This document shows, piece by piece, positions 31,780 through 36,142 of a DNA stretch of 36,142 nucleotides. The notes beneath the pieces are model-generated. The model was given only the letters and a program-made list of their open reading frames with translations, made no database searches and had not been told where the DNA came from. Position numbers and translations under genes: made by a program. Numbering within the stretch: position 1 is the first letter of the stretch; every line of letters begins with the position of its first letter. Origin of the DNA: Pseudomonas quercus (lineage in GTDB: Bacteria > Pseudomonadota > Gammaproteobacteria > Pseudomonadales > Pseudomonadaceae); assembly GCF_012033695.1 (NCBI RefSeq), contig NZ_JAAVJI010000022.1, positions 1 to 36,142 of the forward strand, written 5' to 3'.

Positions 31780-32872
31780 TGTTGGCCTCCACCAGTAGGT
31801 CGTTGGCATAGAGCATCAGCCAGGGCGCCGGAAAACTTACGGGAATCTCGCCTTCAGGCAACTGACGGTCTTCGGGCAAGCGCGCCATCAGCCGCTGCCC
31901 GCCCAGGTCCAGGGTCACGATACGGTAGGTGCCCAGGTCCTCCACGTGGCGCAAGGTAGCGGCCAGCGTATGCTCCGAAGGGGTGTCCCAGATGCGTACG
32001 AATTCGGGGCGAATGCCCAGCTGCAAGCGCTGGCCCTTGAGCTCACCCAGCCGCCCTGCCAGGCCTGCCGGCGGCGCAACTGTGATATCGCCAAAGCGCA
32101 GCCTGCCTTCGTGCTCGGTCACCTCGATCAGGTTCATGCCAGGGCTACCGATGAAGTAACCCACAAAGCTGTGCCGCGGTTTCTCGAACAGCTCGCGTGG
32201 GGTGCCGAACTGCACGATCTGCCCGCCATACATCACGGCAATCTTGTCGGCGAAGGTAGACGCTTCCAGCTGATCGTGGGTGACGTACACCATGGTGATG
32301 TTGAACTGCTCATGGATCTGCTTGAGCTTGCGCCGCAGTTTCCATTTCAAGTGCGGGTCGATCACGGTAAGGGGCTCATCGAACAGGATGGCTGACACGT
32401 CATCCCTCACCAGGCCACGGCCCATGGACACCTTTTGCTTTTCGTCGGCACTCAGGTTGCGGGCTTTCTTGGCCAGCACCGGCGTAAGCTCCAGCACTTC
32501 AGCAATTTCCTCGACTTTCTTTCGTACACGGTCAGGGGCCATGCCCTGGTTGCGCAGCGGAAACGCCAAATTGTCGAATACTGTCATGGTGTCGTACACC
32601 ACCGGGAACTGAAACACCTGGGCGATATTGCGCTGCTCAGGGGTCATTTCGTTCACACGCCTGCCGTCGAACAGCACCTGCCCTTCTGAAGGGATGAGCA
32701 AACCGGAAATGATATTGAGCAGGGTGGACTTCCCACACCCGGATGGCCCCAGCAAGGCATAGGCACCGCCCTGTTCCCAGATATGGTCCAGTTGGCGCAG
32801 TGCGTAATCCTCAGGCCCCACGGGCTGGCGGGCGTAACTATGGGCCAGTTGCTGCAAACGGATCTCGGCCAT
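31763..32872 (-). CDS. glpT: ABC transporter ATPase, GlpT type, with degenerate signature motif
   Basis: The 369-residue protein is a carbohydrate-importer ATPase (CUT1/MalK-like with C-terminal TOBE domain). Walker A GPSGCGKSTL near residue 41, Q-loop FQFPVVYDTMTVFDNLAFPL, Walker B AILFDEPLTVID near 165 and H-loop VTHDQLEA near 196 are intact. The signature motif reads NLSADEKQKVSMGR instead of LSGGQ. In the composite site formed with glpS, this means the half contributed by this subunit's signature is weak. The start shares a base with the glpS stop. The C-terminal regulatory part (residues 230-369) contains the GIRPEFVRI TOBE motif. Confidence 0.92.
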   Translation of the reverse strand: MAEIRLQQLAHSYARQPVGPEDYALRQLDHIWEQGGAYALLGPSGCGKSTLLNIISGLLIPSEGQVLFDGRRVNEMTPEQRNIAQVFQFPVVYDTMTVFDNLAFPLRNQGMAPDRVRKKVEEIAEVLELTPVLAKKARNLSADEKQKVSMGRGLVRDDVSAILFDEPLTVIDPHLKWKLRRKLKQIHEQFNITMVYVTHDQLEASTFADKIAVMYGGQIVQFGTPRELFEKPRHSFVGYFIGSPGMNLIEVTEHEGRLRFGDITVAPPAGLAGRLGELKGQRLQLGIRPEFVRIWDTPSEHTLAATLRHVEDLGTYRIVTLDLGGQRLMARLPEDRQLPEGEIPVSFPAPWLMLYANDLLVEANNEQGA

Positions 32873-33966
32873 CAGGCAACCCTCGCCACGCGCCGGCCGG
32901 GGGCCTGCACCAGGCGCCCTCCTGGCTCGAACACGAACAGTTTATGAGTGGGGATATACACCTTGATGGGCGCATCCACCGCGAACTCGTGCACGCCGGG
33001 CAAGTGGGCCACCAGGCGCCACTGTTCATTGCGCGCATGCAGGAAGGTTTCCGAACCGCTGATTTCAGCCAGCTCTACCGTAACGGCCAGTTCCAGGTCG
33101 TCATCATTGGAAGGCACCAGGCTGATATGGCTGGGCCGTACGCCAAAGCGGAACTCGCCTTCGCCTATGCCTTGCAAATCTACGTTGAGTGGAAAGTGGG
33201 CAAAGTCGGCGAAGCTGGTTTCACCGTCGCTGATGCGCCCCGGCAGCAGGTTCAATGGAGGCTCGGAGAACAGCTCCGCCGCCAGCACTTCCGTAGGCCG
33301 CTGATACACCTGCGAGGTGTCACCGCTTTGAATGATCCGCCCTTCGTGAACGATGGTGGTGGTGCCACCCAAGGCGAGCGCTTCGTTAGGTTCCGTGGTG
33401 GCATAGACCGCAATCGTATGCCGCGCGGCGAACAGCTCGCGCATTTCCAGGCGCAGCTCTTCACGCAGCTTGTAGTCCAGGTTGACCAGGGGCTCATCGA
33501 ACAGGATGAGCTCGGCGTCTTTCACCAGTGCCCGGGCCATCGCGGTTCGCTGCTGCTGGCCACCCGACAGTTCAAGGGGATGGCGCGCGAGAAAGCGCTC
33601 GATGCGTAGCATCTTGGCCGTGTTGCGCACCCGCTGATCGATCTCGTCCGCCGCCAGGCGCGCCTGGCGCAGTGGCGAAGCGATGTTCTCGTACACCGTC
33701 AGGTTGGGGTAATTGATGAACTGCTGATACACCATCGACACCTTGCGGTCCCGTACAGGCACGCCGGTCACGTCCTTGCCGTGCATCAGCACCTGCCCAC
33801 CGTCAGGCTTGTCCAGGCCCGCCATCAGCCGCATCAGGCTGGTTTTGCCGGACAGGGTACGGCCCAGCAGCACGTTGAATGATCCCGCCTCGAAGCGCAG
33901 GTTGGCGTTGTCGATCCAGCGCTGCCCATCCACGATGCGGCAGACATTGCGCAATTCCAGTGCCAT
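32872..33966 (-). CDS. glpS: ABC transporter ATPase, GlpS type, lacking the H-loop histidine
   Basis: The 364-residue ATPase is the first gene of the operon and partner of glpT. Walker A is GRTLSGKT near residue 36 (not the usual GPSGSGKT), signature LSGGQQQRTAMARAL near 132 is canonical, and Walker B LILFDEPLVNLD near 155 keeps the catalytic Glu. The H-loop has TTEPNEAL near 190, so the switch His is absent. A TOBE-like end contains FGVRPSHISLV. The start at ATG 33966 follows AAGG nine bases upstream; a much longer in-frame reading to 34473 crosses the promoter and the divergent gene and was rejected. Transcription is probably from the sigma-54 promoter at 34002-34018. Confidence 0.92.
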   Translation of the reverse strand: MALELRNVCRIVDGQRWIDNANLRFEAGSFNVLLGRTLSGKTSLMRLMAGLDKPDGGQVLMHGKDVTGVPVRDRKVSMVYQQFINYPNLTVYENIASPLRQARLAADEIDQRVRNTAKMLRIERFLARHPLELSGGQQQRTAMARALVKDAELILFDEPLVNLDYKLREELRLEMRELFAARHTIAVYATTEPNEALALGGTTTIVHEGRIIQSGDTSQVYQRPTEVLAAELFSEPPLNLLPGRISDGETSFADFAHFPLNVDLQGIGEGEFRFGVRPSHISLVPSNDDDLELAVTVELAEISGSETFLHARNEQWRLVAHLPGVHEFAVDAPIKVYIPTHKLFVFEPGGRLVQAPGRRVARVA

Positions 33967-34001
33967 GGCCGGCAACCTTGTTGTTGTAATGCGCAAGCTG
34001 T

Positions 34002-34018
34002 AGCCACAAGCGTGCCAA
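34002..34018 (-). promoter_or_regulatory. Sigma-54 (-24/-12) promoter of the glpSTPQUV-type operon
   Basis: On the minus strand TTGGCACG (34018-34011) and TGGCT (34006-34002) give GG and GC dinucleotides 12 bases apart, the spacing required by RpoN. Compared with TGGCACR-N4-TTGCW only one base of the -12 element differs. Transcription would begin near 33990, about 25 bases before the glpS ATG. The divergent activator gene strengthens the call. Confidence 0.75.
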
Positions 34019-34070
34019 CCCTTACAAAAGCCCATGCCAGGGCCTGCCGCTGCGCTGGAAGGCCAGCAAC

Positions 34071-34140
34071 TGAACAAAAGTGAACAGCTGGCGCTGAACA
34101 ATTGAACAGCGGAGCTGTTGACAATGTTCAGGTTTGAACA
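34071..34140. promoter_or_regulatory. Cluster of TGAACA / TGTTCA sites, likely upstream activating sequences
   Basis: TGAACA occurs at 34071, 34081, 34095, 34103 and 34135, and its reverse TGTTCA at 34125; the last two form the inverted repeat TGTTCA-N4-TGAACA. The block lies about 80-150 bases upstream of the predicted sigma-54 start site, the normal position for enhancer-like sites, and 40-110 bases before the activator's own start, so autoregulation is also possible. Confidence 0.7.
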
Positions 34141-34178
34141 ACACTGGTGGAACAAAAAAAACCATAAAGGGCCTGGCC

Positions 34179-35972
34179 ATGTCCCCAAACAGCAGTGGCA
34201 TCGTTCACGAACACGCGATCCGCGACGCCTGGGCCCGTTCCACGGCTGCGGGGCTGAGTAGCCAGGCCTTACCAAATCACGGCTCGCCAGCGCCGCACCT
34301 GGTGGCTCAATGGCAGGCACGGCGTAGCGCGTTGCTAAGCCTTGCGCAACAGCACGTGCTACCGGCCTATGCTCACGTACTCGAACCCATCCAGGCATTG
34401 CTGGTACTGGCCGACGAGCACGGGCGGCTACTTCAGCGGTGGGGAACACCTCGTTTCGACACTGCACACGCACAGGCTTTCCAGCCGGGCGCCGACTGGA
34501 GCGAAGCCCAGGTAGGCTGCAATGCGCTGGGCACCGCCTTGGTATGCGGCCAAGCGGTGCATGTGGAGCACGACGAGCATTTTCTGGCGGCCAACCGGTT
34601 CATGAGCGGGTCTGCCGCACCACTCTATAGTGCCGACCGCCAATTGGTGGGTGTGCTGGGCCTGTCCAGTGACAGCTTCCTGCCGCCCTCCCATACCTTG
34701 GGTACCGTAAAGATGATGGCCCAGGCGCTAGAGAACGCGCTGTTGGAGGCCCGGTTCAGTGACGCTCATTACCGCCTGGTGTTCAATACGGCCCGCAACA
34801 ACCTGGACAGCCCCTGGGCGGGCATTGTGGTGGTCGATGCCGACGGCCGGGTGGCTGGCGCAAACCGCCGCGCCGACACCCTACTAGGCAAAGACCCGCG
34901 CGGGCTGCACATTGAGGGGTTGTTTAGGGTAGGCCTGGGGGAGCTGCTCAAGCGCCCGGCGGGTATGCCGTTCCCTTTGTTAGCGGCCGGGCGTAGCCGG
35001 CTGCAATGCCTGCTTCAGCCGCCACGCTGCCCTGCTTCGCTCAAGCCAGCAGCCGTCAGCGAGCAGCAGGCGTTGGTCAGCAAAGGCCTCCGGTTGCTGG
35101 AGCGGAACATTCCGCTGCTGATCTGTGGCGAAACCGGTGCAGGCAAGGACATGCTGGTCAAGGCCCTCCATGCGGCCAGCTCTCGTTCCAGCCAGCCGCT
35201 GGTCGCGGTGAACTGTGCAGCCATTCCTGCCGAGCTGGTGGAATCAGAGCTGTTCGGCTATGAAAAAGGGGCGTTCACCGGCGCCAGCCAGAAAGGCAAC
35301 ATCGGGCTGATCCGCAAGGCCGACAAAGGCGTGCTGTTTTTCGATGAAATCGGTGACATGCCGCTGACCACCCAGGCCCGGTTACTACGGGTGCTGCAGG
35401 AGCGGGCCATACAGCCGCTGGGGAGTGGCGACCCGGTCGCGGTAGATATCAGAGTTATCTGCGCCACCCATAGGCACCTGGCGGAAGCCGTGGCCGAAGG
35501 CCGGTTCCGTGAGGACCTCTACTACCGGATCGCGGGATACACCTTGCGCCTTCCCCCTCTGCGCGAACGCAGTGATCGGCGGGAGCTGGTTCAAGCGATC
35601 TGGCAGCACCACCGCCAGCCCGAACAAACCGCTGGCTTCAGCGAAGCGGCCTTCGAGGCCCTGATGAATCATTCATGGCCGGGCAACCTGCGGCAATTGA
35701 GCAGTGTGGTTCAGGTAGCCTTGGCAATGGCCGATGACGGGCTGATCGAACTGGAGCATTTACCTGAAGCACTGTTGGCGCCGTTGCCCACACCACTTCC
35801 ACCCCGTGTCGTCGAAGTCCCGGCACAGGACATCAACGCGCTGCTGCGTGCTACCGATGGCAATATCTCGCAGGTGGCACGGCGGCTGGGTGTCAGCCGC
35901 AATACCGTGTACAAGCGGTTACGGGAGTTGAATGCCGGCGCATGGCCGGCGGACGGCGTGGCGCAGGGTTAG
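34179..35972 (+). CDS. Sigma-54-dependent transcriptional activator, AcoR-like
   Basis: The 597-residue regulator has an N-terminal sensory GAF-type region (about 60-190, with GADWSEAQVGCNALGTAL), a PAS-like segment (GIVVVDADGRVAGANRRADTLLG near 217-240), a central AAA+ sigma-54-interaction domain with Walker A GETGAGKD near 315, the GAFTGA loop in ELFGYEKGAFTGAS near 363 and Walker B GVLFFDEIGDMP, and a C-terminal Fis-type helix-turn-helix (NISQVARRLGVSRNTVYKRLREL near 565). ATG 34179 has an AAAGGG site eight bases upstream; an in-frame TTG 45 bases earlier is less likely. No receiver domain, so a small molecule, perhaps the imported polyol or a product, is the probable signal. It faces the transporter operon and most likely controls it. 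Confidence 0.93.
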   Translation: MSPNSSGIVHEHAIRDAWARSTAAGLSSQALPNHGSPAPHLVAQWQARRSALLSLAQQHVLPAYAHVLEPIQALLVLADEHGRLLQRWGTPRFDTAHAQAFQPGADWSEAQVGCNALGTALVCGQAVHVEHDEHFLAANRFMSGSAAPLYSADRQLVGVLGLSSDSFLPPSHTLGTVKMMAQALENALLEARFSDAHYRLVFNTARNNLDSPWAGIVVVDADGRVAGANRRADTLLGKDPRGLHIEGLFRVGLGELLKRPAGMPFPLLAAGRSRLQCLLQPPRCPASLKPAAVSEQQALVSKGLRLLERNIPLLICGETGAGKDMLVKALHAASSRSSQPLVAVNCAAIPAELVESELFGYEKGAFTGASQKGNIGLIRKADKGVLFFDEIGDMPLTTQARLLRVLQERAIQPLGSGDPVAVDIRVICATHRHLAEAVAEGRFREDLYYRIAGYTLRLPPLRERSDRRELVQAIWQHHRQPEQTAGFSEAAFEALMNHSWPGNLRQLSSVVQVALAMADDGLIELEHLPEALLAPLPTPLPPRVVEVPAQDINALLRATDGNISQVARRLGVSRNTVYKRLRELNAGAWPADGVAQG

Positions 35973-35990
35973 GCGGGGCCTCGTTTGTTC

Positions 35991-36005
35991 CCGGGCTTTG
36001 CCCGG
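35991..36005 (+). terminator. Possible terminator of the activator gene
   Basis: CCGGGC-TTT-GCCCGG forms a six-base stem 18 bases after the stop codon. There is no T-run after it, so it may be a weak terminator or part of a REP-like palindrome. Confidence 0.4.
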
Positions 36006-36015
36006 TCCCACAGGG

Positions 36016-36142
36016 TGGACTGCCCCCAAGAAGTTGGACACCTACCCAACCTTGGGAGGATCCATGGGTAAGTACACCGATCAGTTCAAGCTCACAGCCG
36101 TTGCTGCCTACCTGGAAGGCAGCAACGGCTTCCGAAAAGTGG
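36016..36142 (+). mobile_element. Left end of an IS3-family insertion sequence, cut by the window edge
   Basis: TGGACTGCCCCCAAGAAGTTGGACA from 36016 has the form of an IS3-family terminal inverted repeat, followed after 20-odd bases by the first transposase frame. The right end and target duplication are outside the window, so subgroup and boundaries are not certain. Confidence 0.7.
36064..36142 (+). CDS. IS3-family transposase OrfA (helix-turn-helix), partial
   Basis: The frame begins MGKYTDQFKLTAVAAYLEG, the typical start of the IS3/IS150-type OrfA HTH protein that binds the element ends, and is still open at the last base (26 codons visible). A GGGAGGA ribosome site lies just upstream of the ATG. 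The rest of the transposase, normally OrfB made by frameshifting, lies beyond the edge. Confidence 0.8.
   Translation, partial: MGKYTDQFKLTAVAAYLEGSNGFRKV

Noticed and set aside
32872..34473. 533-residue version of the GlpS-type ATPase
   Set aside because: The extension crosses the sigma-54 promoter, the activator sites and the divergent regulator start; homology begins at 33966.

Overview
The window looks like chromosomal DNA of a Pseudomonas, probably of the P. putida group. The evidence is high GC, Pseudomonas-type proteins throughout, P. putida-style REP palindromes, and a gene order (dnaQ-rnhA-methyltransferase / gloB-mltD-peptide ABC transporter-fabI / ppiD-hupB-lon-clpX-clpP-tig) that matches my memory of the P. 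aeruginosa PA1800-PA1816 region. No database search was possible, so species and symbols rest on motif recognition.

Layout. (1) 1-171: the tail of an unrecognised reading frame cut by the window edge. (2) 272-2279, minus strand: proofreading subunit dnaQ, RNase HI rnhA and a SAM methyltransferase, tightly packed. (3) 2358-12889, plus strand: gloB, mltD, a five-gene peptide/nucleoside-antibiotic ABC importer (two paralogous binding proteins, two permeases, one double ATPase; Npp/Yej type) with overlapping stops and starts, then fabI only 19 bases downstream. (4) 13025-21506, minus strand: the proteostasis block tig, clpP, clpX, lon, hupB, ppiD, with terminator-like hairpins in most gaps and a sigma-32-like promoter before lon. 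(5) 21675-22310: a biliverdin-type heme oxygenase with an uncertain start.

(6) 22455-26499 is the accessory part: a tRNA-Leu integration hotspot. A 30-base perfect direct repeat of tRNA-Leu internal sequence lies at 22821-22850 and again inside the intact tRNA-Leu gene at 26436-26465. Between them are a frameshifted membrane acyltransferase, an exported SGNH/GDSL hydrolase, a small phage-like fragment and a 5'-truncated tyrosine integrase. An orphan HepT (HEPN toxin) fragment is cut off exactly at the left repeat. The cargo suggests surface-glycan acylation/deacylation, now decaying. tRNA-Leu(UAG), tRNA-His(GUG) and tRNA-Arg(UCU) form one minus-strand operon with a good promoter.

(7) 27029-27883: folD, ending at a pair of inverted REP elements. 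(8) 28009-33966, minus strand: a six-gene importer of the GlpSTPQUV (glycerol-type) family. Its two ATPases are complementary: one keeps the signature motif but has lost the H-loop histidine, the other keeps the histidine but has a degenerate signature. Upstream are a -24/-12 sigma-54 promoter and a cluster of TGAACA/TGTTCA half-sites, and the divergent gene at 34179-35972 encodes an AcoR-like sigma-54 activator. (9) From about 36016 to the edge: the left end of an IS3-family insertion sequence.

The strongest leads are the asymmetric ATPase pair with its sigma-54 control region, and the composite tRNA-Leu island with its truncated HepT and one-base frameshift. I found no CRISPR array and no clearly new multi-gene defence system.
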